Assembly (NCBI GenBank): GCA_902627335.1
Contig: CACOIV010000009.1
Location: forward strand, 1-54,886
Direction of reading: 5' to 3'
Length of the DNA: 54,886 bases
Origin: an uncultured Prochlorococcus sp.
GTDB lineage: Bacteria > Cyanobacteriota > Cyanobacteriia > PCC-6307 > Cyanobiaceae
The position numbers and the translations under genes were made by a program. The notes below the pieces were generated by a model. The model was not told the DNA's origin. It was given only the letters and a program-made list of their open reading frames with translations, and made no database searches. The first letter of the stretch is position 1. Every line of letters starts with the position of its first letter. Shown here piece after piece: positions 46,936 to 54,886 of this stretch.

Positions 46936-47984
46936 TAAGCTAAAAAGGTCTTACCTATTATTGTATCTTGCTCATTTTGAATTAATTCTAAAGTTTCTTC
47001 AGTCGTTAAACCACTTTGAATCAGCGAAAGAAAAGCAAAACATTTATTTCTAACTGAATCTTTAACGAATTCATACACTTTTTCAGAAGTAGCTTTGCTC
47101 CACTCATGTGGCGCATACCTCTCTATGGAATCTCCAATTACTGCTCCAGCATTTACCAATGGATCAGGTATTATGGTTATTTTTGCCTCTTTTAATTTCT
47201 TTGGAATAATTTCATTTATAAAGGGCGCATTAGCTGCTGGGATGATCGCTTTTTTATCTAAAAGGAAAGATGCATTATAAGTATTTATAAGACCAGAAAT
47301 AGAGCAAGGGAAAAGCACATCAAATTTATTTTTATACCAATTAGCATCATCACCTAATGAAATCGTTCCTTCGATATTTGTCTTACTAACATCTTTATCA
47401 ACAACATAGGTTTTAAACCCTTTTCGAACTAATTCACTAGCTACTATTTTCCCAACAGCACCACATCCATGAACCAGTACCCCATTAGACAAATCAGAAG
47501 GGAAGCATTTATAAAAAGACTCAAATGCGCCAACTACACCTTTTGCTGTAGCAGTACTAGCATCAACTTCACTATTAACTGCAGCAAGTACATGGGGAGT
47601 TAACTTAAAAAGTTTATGCATATCCTTTTCAGTAGTATTCAAATCACAACCTGTAATCATTTTTCCATCTAAGTTTTCAAGTAAATTTGATGTTATAGAA
47701 ATTAATTTATCTTTTACTGAATGAATATTTGATGATCTTGCAACAATTTTGCCTCCAGAAAAACCCGTAGAATATAAATCATGTTTTACTTTCATTAAGT
47801 TTGCCAAACGAAAACCATCTCTAAGGCAATCAATATCAGTTTCGTATGAAAGTAATCTTAAACCTCCATTAGCTGGTTTACTATTTTCATTATTTTCAGC
47901 CACAATAAAAACAGATAAATCTTCACTGATATGTTCTGCTAGAACTCCTATTTCTCTCTTTTTTAAGGTTTGAAGATTAATCAT
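46935..47984 (-). CDS. Leucine/Val/Phe dehydrogenase-like amino acid dehydrogenase
   Basis: 349-residue ELFV-family enzyme of the leucine dehydrogenase branch. Substrate lysine in STGFSGGKIVAR (Lys79), catalytic Asp in GCDLNTT (Asp114), NAD motif VHGCGAVGK at 171-179, and PDPLVNAGAVIG, which matches PDYxxNAGG of leucine dehydrogenase. Interconverts an L-amino acid and its 2-oxo acid with ammonia. Middle gene of the cassette, sharing one base with each neighbour. Confidence 0.88.
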   Translation of the reverse strand: MINLQTLKKREIGVLAEHISEDLSVFIVAENNENSKPANGGLRLLSYETDIDCLRDGFRLANLMKVKHDLYSTGFSGGKIVARSSNIHSVKDKLISITSNLLENLDGKMITGCDLNTTEKDMHKLFKLTPHVLAAVNSEVDASTATAKGVVGAFESFYKCFPSDLSNGVLVHGCGAVGKIVASELVRKGFKTYVVDKDVSKTNIEGTISLGDDANWYKNKFDVLFPCSISGLINTYNASFLLDKKAIIPAANAPFINEIIPKKLKEAKITIIPDPLVNAGAVIGDSIERYAPHEWSKATSEKVYEFVKDSVRNKCFAFLSLIQSGLTTEETLELIQNEQDTIIGKTFLA

Positions 47985-49051
47985 TACACTTTCTCCATCA
48001 TTAAATGATGTTCAACATAATCCAGGCTCCAATTATTGGGATCTAACTTAATTCTCTTTTTAAGTCGTTCAAAAAGGATATCCACTGGATTCTCTTCTCT
48101 TGAAGAAATATCACTTAAGGCAGCAATAAAACTATGCCTACTCCAACTTCTTATCGTCTCCATTAAACCAGAAGCAAATTCGTCTAAATTATTATTTTTT
48201 TCCCATTCTTTTTTATATGGACAATCTACATAAACGGTTCTTTCTTCTATTAATCGTAGACCATTTTTATAACTTTCAGAGTTTTTATTATTAAGAGGAC
48301 TTAGAAATTCCTCAGGAGATTTATAAAAATTTTGTATAGTGCCTTTTTTATATTCTTCACGTGTTATGAGTCCCTCTTCTAATAATTCGTGCCATATATT
48401 ATGAATTTGATCATGCACATTTAGTGTCTTGCCTCCATTATTTCCTAAATATCTATTATGAGAGTCTCTTGATAAATTTACTGTAAGCAACTTTCCCCCA
48501 ACTTTTAATTCTTTACTGCGCATAAATAAAATTTGATTCCAATCTAAAAGAGCCTGCTTTTGGAAGTCTTCAAAAGCCTCTTTATTACCTGAAGCTAAAA
48601 CATGAGTATGATTATGCAAACTATCAACTTTTATATTAAGCCAATGCATTGCTGTAGCTGAAAATCCAAAATCAAGAAATTCCGAAGGCACTAATTGGTC
48701 ATAAAAGCTTCCGCCACAAAGGAAAGAGGAGTAATTTTGATAAGAATTTGAATGAACTGAAATATTGTTCATTAAGGTTTTATTATCATTAGAAAACAAG
48801 TCATTTCCAATTAGAGAGACATAAGCCTCAGGATTAGAGATTTTGACTTTTTTAATTAACTTACTCCAGAATTCAATAGCTGTTCCACCATCAGCAGCTC
48901 CGAAATCCATCATCAGAATATTTTTAGAATTAATCCCAGCTATGCAATCTAAACCCCAATCAGTTGCCAGATCTATACATAACTTAGCCCCAGCAGTTTG
49001 CTCACTGTAGCCTTTTGTCATTGAGATAACCATCAAATATAAAGGAAACAT
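47984..49051 (-). CDS. SABATH-family carboxyl methyltransferase
   Basis: SAM-dependent methyltransferase of the SABATH (plant salicylate/indole-acetate carboxyl methyltransferase) family, 355 aa. SAM site MDFGAADGGTA at 48-58; GNDLFSND at 82-89 matches the family LPxNDFN motif; GGSFYDQLVP at 113-122 matches PGSFYxRLFP; FSATAMHWLN at 130-139 matches SSYSLHWLS. Expected to make a methyl ester of a small acid. The start could be Met7 or Met11 (49021) rather than 49051. First gene of the cassette. Confidence 0.85.
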   Translation of the reverse strand: MFPLYLMVISMTKGYSEQTAGAKLCIDLATDWGLDCIAGINSKNILMMDFGAADGGTAIEFWSKLIKKVKISNPEAYVSLIGNDLFSNDNKTLMNNISVHSNSYQNYSSFLCGGSFYDQLVPSEFLDFGFSATAMHWLNIKVDSLHNHTHVLASGNKEAFEDFQKQALLDWNQILFMRSKELKVGGKLLTVNLSRDSHNRYLGNNGGKTLNVHDQIHNIWHELLEEGLITREEYKKGTIQNFYKSPEEFLSPLNNKNSESYKNGLRLIEERTVYVDCPYKKEWEKNNNLDEFASGLMETIRSWSRHSFIAALSDISSREENPVDILFERLKKRIKLDPNNWSLDYVEHHLMMEKV

Positions 49052-49244
49052 TAAGAACTAAATCATGCTACAAAAGAATTTTCCTTTTTGGGTAATCAAT
49101 TTTCTGATTGATCTAAAAAGCACATCGCAATAAATCAATTAGCTCATAAGAATTTGAATTCACTAATTCTATGTTGAAAGTTAGAGCATAAAAATACTTT
49201 TCATTAAAGAAAAAAGGATTTAAATTAAAAGAAAGCTTATTTTC

Positions 49245-49457
49245 ATGCCAAAGATTTTTAAAAAGAATAAATTTGCACTAATAGCTGCAAATATTTTTTT
49301 AATTACTATATGGGTTACGTTATCAAAACAGATAATTGATCTATTTATTACTGATAGTTCTCCATTTTATATATATAAATTAGGAGATTTGATAAGATTT
49401 ATTCCTCCTTTATGGGTTACATATTATTTATGGATTGTCAGAAAAGGTTTTAAATAA
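49245..49457 (+). CDS. Small two-TM membrane protein, 70 aa
   Basis: Basic start (MPKIFKKNKF), TM at about 11-29 (ALIAANIFLITIWVTLS), a polar turn, then a second hydrophobic stretch (FIPPLWVTYYLWIVRKGF). Family not recognised. Divergent from the SABATH gene across 193 bases without other features. Confidence 0.6.
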   Translation: MPKIFKKNKFALIAANIFLITIWVTLSKQIIDLFITDSSPFYIYKLGDLIRFIPPLWVTYYLWIVRKGFK

Positions 49458-49509
49458 AAATTGATCATATTGCTGAAAAGATTTAAGCAAAATATTATCT
49501 TATTTAAAT

Positions 49510-49716
49510 CTATATTCCTTGAAGAACAGGTGTAAGAATACCTCCATCAAAATCATCATCATCGTCATTACTATCTTCAGAAAAAATAATTTGACCAACT
49601 TCTAGACCACAATATAAGCAAAAGATCCATATAAACATATCTCCCCCTGTAAGACCTAAAGTCCAACTAATAATTAAACCTATAAGTAAGCCAATACCAA
49701 CGATTAATATTTGCAC
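49510..49716 (-). CDS. Small membrane protein with acidic tail, 68 aa
   Basis: Two hydrophobic stretches (MQILIVGIGLLIGLIISWTL and MFIWIFCLYCGLEVGQIIF). The second half carries SEDSNDDDDDFDGG, an unusually acidic run. Function unknown. The Asp-rich segment could bind calcium or metal; that is only a guess. Confidence 0.6.
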   Translation of the reverse strand: MQILIVGIGLLIGLIISWTLGLTGGDMFIWIFCLYCGLEVGQIIFSEDSNDDDDDFDGGILTPVLQGI

Positions 49717-49817
49717 TAATAAAAAAATTTTGTTTAATCTAGCTAACTACTCTCTTTTCAGGAGTACTTTTCTTATCCTTTCAATGTGTAATTTGATTTA
49801 ATCTACTAGATAAATAT

Positions 49818-50072
49818 TTATCTCTTAGTAAATAAAAAATTTAAAGAAACTCCAAATAATACTAATAAAGATGAACCTCCTACAAAAATGAGCAAATCAA
49901 AAATAGATTTATCACTATTAATTTTTAAAAAGGTCAACAAAAATATTAATGTTGGCAACAATAAAATCAATTTAGGAATCAAATCCTCATTCCACTTCTT
50001 TAAATCCATTTGATTCTCATCTTCTTTTAACTTAAGCAAAGTTTCTTCCAAAGATTCTTTTTTCTCAGACAT
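49818..50072 (-). CDS. Membrane protein, 84 aa
   Basis: Charged, helical N-terminal third (MSEKKESLEETLLKLKEDEN) followed by two TM segments (LIPKLILLLPTLIFLLTFL and LLIFVGGSSLLVLFGVSLNF). No family recognised. Lies 18 bases downstream of the 87-aa gene on the same strand. Confidence 0.6.
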   Translation of the reverse strand: MSEKKESLEETLLKLKEDENQMDLKKWNEDLIPKLILLLPTLIFLLTFLKINSDKSIFDLLIFVGGSSLLVLFGVSLNFLFTKR

Positions 50073-50090
50073 ATTTTTATTAATAATTTT

Positions 50091-50354
50091 TTAAATTAGA
50101 TTTGCTAATACAAGTAAAGATTCTAATCCTTTAAGTTTTTTTTGGGCTCTTATAATCATTCCTCTTGATTCTGGCACGCAATCTGCATGTAATGATTGGG
50201 CCTCTGAAAATTCACTTTTAGTAAGTTGAACACATTTTTCTAATCTTTCAATAATATTTCCTCTTAAGTTTTCAGTCCTAACAAAAAGATCTTTTTCAAC
50301 AATAGTAGAAAGTATATAGGTGACTGCTTCATGTTGTAGATTTTTTAATTCCAT
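50091..50354 (-). CDS. Hypothetical helical protein, 87 aa
   Basis: Soluble, all-helical pattern: MELKNLQHEAVTYILSTIVE, RGNIIERLEKCVQLTKSEFS, and RAQKKLKGLESLLVLANLI. Two cysteines (41 and 59). Family not recognised. Forms a probable pair with the 84-aa membrane protein. Confidence 0.6.
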   Translation of the reverse strand: MELKNLQHEAVTYILSTIVEKDLFVRTENLRGNIIERLEKCVQLTKSEFSEAQSLHADCVPESRGMIIRAQKKLKGLESLLVLANLI

Positions 50355-50456
50355 TTTGAATAAGGGGAGATACTTATATTAAGACTTTAATTAGATATAA
50401 ATACCGATGCTTTATTCTTAGCATTTTGGCAGATTAAATTTAGATCAAAAATATAA

Positions 50457-50624
50457 ATGAATTTAATCGCAGGGTTTCAATTTATTCTAATTTTGTTTAC
50501 TTTTGGAATTATTAATTATTTTTTAATGCTTAGGAGATATGAGAAAGATATTAAAAAAAATAAGAACCTTCAAATAAAAAAGATTGCACAACTTTATCCA
50601 AAAGGTACTTTTATAAGCACATAA
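50457..50624 (+). CDS. Small membrane protein, 55 aa
   Basis: MNLIAGFQFILILFTFGIIN is one TM, continuing into a Lys-rich cytoplasmic tail (YEKDIKKNKNLQIKKIAQLY). Stop TAA is 5 bases before the convergent stop of the 50-aa gene. Family unknown. Confidence 0.55.
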   Translation: MNLIAGFQFILILFTFGIINYFLMLRRYEKDIKKNKNLQIKKIAQLYPKGTFIST

Positions 50625-50628
50625 AAAA

Positions 50629-50781
50629 CTAAGATTTCTCTGCAGGTATTTCCATCTCGCTTTGAATAATCAATTCCTCTGCGGAAGAAAATTCTTCATC
50701 TGAAATAAGACCCTTTTTCTTTAAAAAAGATAGTCTTTTTATCCCCGCTTCAATTGTTATACCTTTTTTTTCTTTTTTCAT
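50629..50781 (-). CDS. Small SHOCT-like protein, 50 aa
   Basis: Soluble, charged: MKKEKKGITIEAGIKRLSFL, then LISDEEFSSAEELIIQSEME. The pattern of a helix, a turn with LISDEEF, and a second helix resembles SHOCT-type short domains found at protein ends, here on its own. Function unknown. Confidence 0.55.
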   Translation of the reverse strand: MKKEKKGITIEAGIKRLSFLKKKGLISDEEFSSAEELIIQSEMEIPAEKS

Positions 50782-51006
50782 TTTTAAATTCAATTAGTTG
50801 ACAATAAAAAAACTTGTTTTTTTTGTCAAGAAAATATGTACAAAAAACAATCCGATTTTATCTTTTTCATTATTTAAAGCAGATATTTTTCAATTTAATA
50901 CGATTAATTTCAATAGATAATTATAATCATCAATTTTTAACAAGTTAATAATTTATACTTTTCAAAAGAAAAATGATTTATACTCAAACAAGTAAATTTC
51001 TTTGTT

Positions 51007-51123
51007 ATGGGTTTAATACCATTTAAATCAACTGATAAAAAAGGGAAAGCCAGTGGGAAAAGTTTATTCGCTCTTGCAATTTTTCTTTTTGCAGTAACGG
51101 GTTGGGCTTTAATATTCAAATAA
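51007..51123 (+). CDS. Micro-protein, single TM, 38 aa
   Basis: A basic lead (MGLIPFKSTDKKGKASGK) and one C-terminal TM helix (SLFALAIFLFAVTGWALIFK). Tail-anchored layout. Chosen over an overlapping 60-codon minus-strand frame because of its organised topology. Confidence 0.5.
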   Translation: MGLIPFKSTDKKGKASGKSLFALAIFLFAVTGWALIFK

Positions 51124-51280
51124 AATATAAATACATATTTCCAAAAAATATCTATTTTATTAATTTAATTTCAGTAAAAAATTTTCTTTAATTTTAGTTT
51201 TGGTTATTTTTAAATAATTACTTAAATAAAATTCATCTTATTAATAAACGTTTTTAAAACAAAATTTTTAAGATAATTAC

Positions 51281-51628
51281 ATGAATCCATTAAATAAAAA
51301 TCAAATTTTAGCTGCATCATCTGGATTAGTAGCTTCATTATTAAACTTTCTTCCTGGATTGGGAACTGGTTATATTTATCAGAGAAGGTGGCGCCCCTAT
51401 TTTTTGACCCTAGGAGCTGTTGCAATTTGGTTCGCATTAGGTATATTTATGCAGAATGGCAATGAGCCAACAAATATTGAACAATTAATTGGGATTCTTG
51501 GATTACTTTTTATATCATTAGTTACGGTTGTTGAAAGTTATTTAGCACATAAAAAATCTATAAATTTAATTGAAGAGATAACTTCAAAAAGTTCAACTGA
51601 GAAACCTAAAAGATGGTTCCAGAGATAA
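51281..51628 (+). CDS. Conserved-type membrane protein, 115 aa
   Basis: Starts MNPLNKNQILAASSGLVASL, followed by LNFLPGLGTGYIYQRRWRPY, a motif of small TM2-like proteins: hydrophobic, Gly-rich, with a basic turn. Two further TM segments (TLGAVAIWFALGIFM and GILGLLFISLVTVVESYL) and a basic tail. Function unknown. Confidence 0.7.
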   Translation: MNPLNKNQILAASSGLVASLLNFLPGLGTGYIYQRRWRPYFLTLGAVAIWFALGIFMQNGNEPTNIEQLIGILGLLFISLVTVVESYLAHKKSINLIEEITSKSSTEKPKRWFQR

Positions 51629-51659
51629 TTTCCTAAAGAATCTATTTTGAAGGGAAATA

Positions 51660-51824
51660 TTATTGTTTCTTTAATTTTTGACTTCTACTATCAATAATAA
51701 TTGATCTTAATCCGAACATTAAGACAGTTATCGAAAGCACTGGAATAACTACAAGAATAAAATCCGTATTCATTACGCTTCCTTGGCCATAAAGAATATG
51801 CATCAAATATGAAATTGTAGACAT
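51660..51824 (-). CDS. Small single-TM protein, 54 aa (or 37)
   Basis: From ATG at 51824 the frame reads MSTISYLMHILYGQGSVMNT, then DFILVVIPVLSITVLMFGLR (TM) and a basic tail (DSRSQKLKKQ). The internal Met at 51773 would give 37 aa that contain the TM; the choice is open. About 280 bases upstream (51825-52107) hold only AT-rich sequence with one untrusted 26-codon frame. Confidence 0.45.
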   Translation of the reverse strand: MSTISYLMHILYGQGSVMNTDFILVVIPVLSITVLMFGLRSIIIDSRSQKLKKQ

Positions 51825-52107
51825 ATAAAAAATGTATCTAACTTCATATTTAGCAATCTTTTAATTCTTATGGAAGGTTTTTTCTTTATTCCTTATATTT
51901 ATTTTCTTTTTATTCTAAAATCTGACATAAATCATAAAAAAGATAATTAATTTCCCATCGTTAATAAATTTATTAACTATGGAGCAATCTAATGTTGATT
52001 AATACCACCAATTAAAAGTTATTGTTACAGAGGTTAATTAAACATAATTTTAAAAAGGATTTTTAGAAAACTATTTATTAGTCCTAATTAAAAAATTTTA
52101 ATCTTAT

Positions 52108-52311
52108 TTAATTAGCGTTATTTATTTCTTCAATTTCATTGATTAATCTCTCTTTTAATTTCAAGGAAATTAGTCCCTCCTTATAGCAATCATTTACATC
52201 ATCAATTGGAGAAGTTTTTTTATCATGTTTTTCAATCCAACCTTTAGTGCATTCTTTACAGGCCAAATCATTAAGTTCCTTTGACTTAGCAATTAGATTT
52301 AAATTCTTCAT
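52108..52311 (-). CDS. Hypothetical protein, 67 aa
   Basis: Soluble with LACKECTKGWIEKHDKKTS and three cysteines (about 18, 21 and 42) that could form a small metal site (CKEC). The remainder is a charged helix (GLISLKLKERLINEIEEINN). Family not recognised. Confidence 0.6.
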   Translation of the reverse strand: MKNLNLIAKSKELNDLACKECTKGWIEKHDKKTSPIDDVNDCYKEGLISLKLKERLINEIEEINNAN

Positions 52312-52341
52312 CTTAAAATTTTCCTTATTTATTTAATTATT

Positions 52342-52671
52342 TTAGTAAAAGAATTTAATCTCTTTTTCCTTTAATCCATCCCAACCTGCCTCGATTAATA
52401 AATTATTCAAGGTTTCCTTATCAAAATGTTTAGAACCTGTCTTAACGCATCTATTTCTCATGGATTTTGTTACACCACTTCTTTTCCTCTTATTTTCAAC
52501 ATCCATTATTTTTTTATAAAGTTCCAACATTTTTGTTGGAATAGGTGAGCCATCTAAATCTATACCTTTAGAAATTGCTTCATCAACGGCTTTCATTCCT
52601 AGATTATCCATTTTTTTAAAGAATACATTTTTATAATACTTCAAATGAGATTCTGTCAAATTCTTCAACAA
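52342..52671 (-). CDS. Hypothetical basic protein, 109 aa
   Basis: Soluble, rich in Lys and Arg; a basic centre (VENKRKRSGVTKSMRNRCVK) and GSKHFDKETLNNLLIEAGWD. The basic core with the KRSGVTKSMRNRC stretch suggests nucleic-acid contact, by composition only. The bcp gene lies 10 bases upstream on the same strand, so they may be one unit. Confidence 0.65.
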   Translation of the reverse strand: MLKNLTESHLKYYKNVFFKKMDNLGMKAVDEAISKGIDLDGSPIPTKMLELYKKIMDVENKRKRSGVTKSMRNRCVKTGSKHFDKETLNNLLIEAGWDGLKEKEIKFFY

Positions 52672-52681
52672 TAATATTTTC

Positions 52682-53131
52682 TTATTGATTTTGTAATTCT
52701 TTTAAAACTCTAATAGCTTCTTTTATGTGAGCAGGTCCATTTAATAAATCTCTATAAATATGTCTTACATAACCCAATCGATCAATAACATAAGTAACTC
52801 TTCCATCAAGAAGACCTAAAACTTTTGGTACTCCAAATATTTTTCTAAGCGAGTCATCAGTATCGCAAAGAAGAGGATATTGAAGTTTATTTTTGTTTGC
52901 GAAGGCAAGATGGCTAGCAGTATTGCCATTGCTCACTCCCCAAACTTCAGCACCCAAAACCTTAAAAAGATCATATTTGTCTCTGAAGCCACACACCTCG
53001 ATAGTACATCCAGGAGTATCATCTTTTGGGTAGAAAAATAAAACTAAAGGTGATTTTAAATTCTTATTAGTTCTTTGGATTCCATTCTGATCAGGTAATA
53101 GAAATTCAGGAACTTTGTCTCCTATATTCAA
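52682..53131 (-). CDS. bcp: Peroxiredoxin, BCP/PrxQ type
   Basis: Thiol peroxidase of 149 aa. Peroxidatic Cys42 and resolving Cys47 in YPKDDTPGCTIEVCGF, the C-x4-C spacing of atypical two-cysteine BCP/PrxQ. N-terminal IGDKVPEFLLPDQNG. Detoxifies peroxides with electrons from thioredoxin. Of interest beside an H2O2-producing oxidase in the window, although the two are 6 kb apart and not linked. Confidence 0.95.
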   Translation of the reverse strand: MNIGDKVPEFLLPDQNGIQRTNKNLKSPLVLFFYPKDDTPGCTIEVCGFRDKYDLFKVLGAEVWGVSNGNTASHLAFANKNKLQYPLLCDTDDSLRKIFGVPKVLGLLDGRVTYVIDRLGYVRHIYRDLLNGPAHIKEAIRVLKELQNQ

Positions 53132-53235
53132 GATAATTATGTAAAAATATATCTTAAGAAAATATCTATTCTTTTAGTGACTTTAAAGTAAAATATGGTA
53201 CAAATTATTTTTTATCAAGTAAAAAATTTAATTAT

Positions 53236-53469
53236 CTAGTAATCTACCCTTTGATTAGGAGTAAATACAGAGCAATATTTCTTAACTATAATTTTCTTTT
53301 CAATTTCTTTATTGGATTTTAACTTTAGTTTTTCAATAGCATCTGCAGCGTTAATTTCATTTAATCTATATCTAGCACAGGTGTCTAAAACCTTAAACAT
53401 CTTCGTTGTCACTGCATATAAAGGATTTAAATTTATGAAAAGTAAATTTAAAAAAATGAATAATTTCAT
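53236..53469 (-). CDS. Exported hypothetical protein, 77 aa
   Basis: Clear Sec signal peptide (MKLFIFLNLLFINLNPLYAV) with an expected cleavage after YAV/TTK. The mature part has two cysteines (Cys31, Cys66), which could form a disulfide, and a Lys-rich middle (KLKLKSNKEIEKKIIVKK). Family not recognised. Confidence 0.65.
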   Translation of the reverse strand: MKLFIFLNLLFINLNPLYAVTTKMFKVLDTCARYRLNEINAADAIEKLKLKSNKEIEKKIIVKKYCSVFTPNQRVDY

Positions 53470-53660
53470 TATTTAATTAATTTGTAAATTGAATATTTTT
53501 ATTCTTAGATAAAGGATCTAAATTAATAATCTAACAAAATTAAAAAAAATTGAAGTCTTGAAATATCTTTAAAATAATGGAAATTTTACATACAACACTT
53601 ACTTTATTAACTTATTTTTGATTTATTCTAAAATTAATAATAATTGGACATTTAACTATT

Positions 53661-53801
53661 TTGAAAAAAATTATTCAAACTCACAAAAGATTAATTTCCT
53701 GGTACCAAAAAAAATTAAGATTAAGTGATTACGCCTTGCTATGGTTTGTTTTCTTTAAGGGATTTTTTCTAGCGATAATAATTAATTATATTTTGTTTTA
53801 A
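53661..53801 (+). CDS. Small membrane protein, TTG start, 46 aa
   Basis: TTG at 53661 gives MKKIIQTHKRLISWYQKKLR, then LSDYALLWFVFFKGFFLAII (TM) and a short end. The WYQKKLRLSDYALLW stretch has the look of a conserved small picocyanobacterial family. No ATG in frame. Family function unknown. Confidence 0.55.
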   Translation: MKKIIQTHKRLISWYQKKLRLSDYALLWFVFFKGFFLAIIINYILF

Positions 53802-53895
53802 AGAATATATTTAGACATTTACATATATAGTCAAAATTAATTATGTGAATTTTATAAATAAAATTTATATAATCTAATTAGTTGCTTTGTTTGTC

Positions 53896-54210
53896 ATGAA
53901 TATTTTTGGAGTAGGTTTGCCTGAAGTCACTGTAATACTTGTTTTAGCTTTATTAATTTTTGGACCAAAAAAATTACCTGAATTAGGAAAGCAATTAGGA
54001 AAAACATTAAAAAGTCTTAAAACAGCTTCAAATGAATTCCAAAACGAAATTAATCAAGTTATGAATGAATCTAATGAACAATCTTTAAATGAATTAAGTA
54101 ATATAGAAGATTCAAAAAATATCAACGATATTGATATATCTTCAGATGAATTTAATAATGATAATGTTTTAGAAAATAATAAAGATAATAATGAATCTCT
54201 GAATAATTAA
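53896..54210 (+). CDS. tatA: TatA/TatE-type protein translocase subunit
   Basis: 104 aa from ATG 53896; an in-frame TTG three codons earlier is less likely. Short N-terminal TM (LPEVTVILVLALLIFGPKKL) with the FGPKKLPELGKQLGK hinge and amphipathic helix of TatA/B. The C-terminal half is acidic, rich in Asn/Asp/Glu, without a known role. Part of the twin-arginine export system that moves folded proteins. Confidence 0.93.
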   Translation: MNIFGVGLPEVTVILVLALLIFGPKKLPELGKQLGKTLKSLKTASNEFQNEINQVMNESNEQSLNELSNIEDSKNINDIDISSDEFNNDNVLENNKDNNESLNN

Positions 54211-54301
54211 ATTAAAAAATATAATTAAGTGACAAAAGATGGAATTCTTCTCCGTTTTTATTCAATAAAACTTTATAATTTTCATTAAATTAACTTTTAA
54301 T

Positions 54302-54427
54302 ATGGACGCACAAGCTATAGGAGACTATTTTTCAACACTTAGTTATCATGCTCCAGTCATGATAATAACAACAACAGTTTTCTTCTTTATAAGAAGGAAG
54401 TTTATTATGGATGGTAAGCAGCAGTAA
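54302..54427 (+). CDS. Small membrane protein, 41 aa
   Basis: MDAQAIGDYFSTLSYHAPVM then IITTTVFFFIRRKFIMDGKQ: one hydrophobic helix with a basic flank. Family unknown. The next gene starts 9 bases later in the same direction, so they may be co-transcribed. Confidence 0.5.
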   Translation: MDAQAIGDYFSTLSYHAPVMIITTTVFFFIRRKFIMDGKQQ

Positions 54428-54436
54428 ATTACCTTT

Positions 54437-54832
54437 ATGATTAAAAGGCCAATTACTCCAGTTTATGAGTTTGAAGAAGCGTTAAAAAAAGCTGAATTAT
54501 CTGAAAAAGATTATGAATTAATAGAATATATTCGTTATACAAGTGTATTCACTCAGCCTAGTTTAACCAAAGACCTAAAAATTCCTACAAAGCCTCCTAT
54601 TCTTACTAAAATTTGTGAAATTTGCAGAAAAATTGGAACCTTTATGCCTGAACATTTTGCAAAAGTTCTAAGTTGGTCTATCCAAATTAGCGAGCATAAT
54701 ACTAGGTGGGATGGACATTTAATTTGCGCTGAAGCTTACACAACAGATAATATTCCTCTTAGCCCGTCATCAGGGACATGCCTGTTTGATGTTCTTGTTG
54801 TACATAAAGAATTATTTATAGGTTTTGATTAA
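54437..54832 (+). CDS. Hypothetical protein, 131 aa
   Basis: Soluble. N-terminal acidic region (YEFEEALKKAELSEKDYELI), a central cysteine-containing segment (PILTKICEICRKIGTFMPE, Cys62 and Cys65 as CxxC) and a C-terminal beta-rich part (WDGHLICAEAYTTDNIPLSP). A CxxC could bind metal or be redox-active. Family not recognised. Confidence 0.7.
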   Translation: MIKRPITPVYEFEEALKKAELSEKDYELIEYIRYTSVFTQPSLTKDLKIPTKPPILTKICEICRKIGTFMPEHFAKVLSWSIQISEHNTRWDGHLICAEAYTTDNIPLSPSSGTCLFDVLVVHKELFIGFD

Positions 54833-54886
54833 AACATTTCTTTAAAGAAAATAATAAATAAAATCAAGTTAAGAGATTATTGCGAA

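Noticed and set aside
50937-51119. Minus-strand frame of 60 codons
   Set aside because: Mirror of the plus-strand tail-anchored micro-protein at 51007-51123; basic, unstructured composition.
51870-51950. 26-codon frame MEGFFFIPYIYFLFIL...
   Set aside because: Very short with only Phe/Ile/Tyr bias; not enough to call.

Overview
The window is a stretch of an AT-rich marine picocyanobacterial chromosome, most likely a high-light-adapted Prochlorococcus. The assignment rests on very low G+C, short intergenic spaces, PsaC, PipX/PipY, SepF, CobI, DUF4278 and many tiny proteins of the kind seen in that genus. No transposase, integrase, phage structural gene or CRISPR array is visible.

Region 1 (1-37.6 kb) is mostly conserved housekeeping sequence. 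It holds a cut-off class A penicillin-binding protein and rsmB. Next is a tight minus-strand group of a cysteine-poor FeS-BCP-type photolyase, DUF2256, TIGR03643 and DCC proteins. trmH, an orphan OppC-type permease, lepA, mqo and an Nfu-type scaffold follow. A structured leader stands before DUF4278, then an ArsM-like methyltransferase with a PLP lyase. After murE, yidD and rpsD comes a sulfur amino acid operon (bacterial-type MetB/MetC-like, fungal-type cystathionine gamma-synthase, cysK). The rest is queA, pyruvate dehydrogenase E2, an acyl-activating enzyme, lipB, long-form hpf, a deoC-like gene without its Schiff-base lysine, recO and a glycosyltransferase. A minus-strand run der-ecfT-pipX-pipY-sepF-proC links GTPase, nitrogen signalling, PLP homeostasis and division genes. 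cobI, a MiaE-like gene and aroQ complete the block.

Region 2 (37.4-44.2 kb) begins with tRNA-Tyr and tRNA-Thr. About 110 bases beyond tRNA-Thr lies a decayed copy of its 3' part, which looks like an old integration scar. Beyond it gene density falls. There are DUF3764 and DUF3303 proteins, many 25-86 residue proteins, a complete psaC without its usual neighbours, a probable alpha/beta-hydrolase remnant, and a pair of crcB/fluC fluoride-channel genes. This looks like a variable region.

Region 3 (44.3-49.1 kb) holds a membrane-anchored GT2 glycosyltransferase. It converges on a three-gene minus-strand cassette whose members overlap as TAATG: SABATH-type carboxyl methyltransferase, leucine-dehydrogenase-like enzyme, and SolA/sarcosine-oxidase-like flavoprotein. 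This cassette is the best candidate here for an undescribed metabolic system.

Region 4 (49.2-54.9 kb) is again rich in small membrane and soluble proteins, with a PrxQ/BCP peroxiredoxin and a TatA-type protein as recognisable genes. All family calls come from reading motifs by eye; no database search was run.
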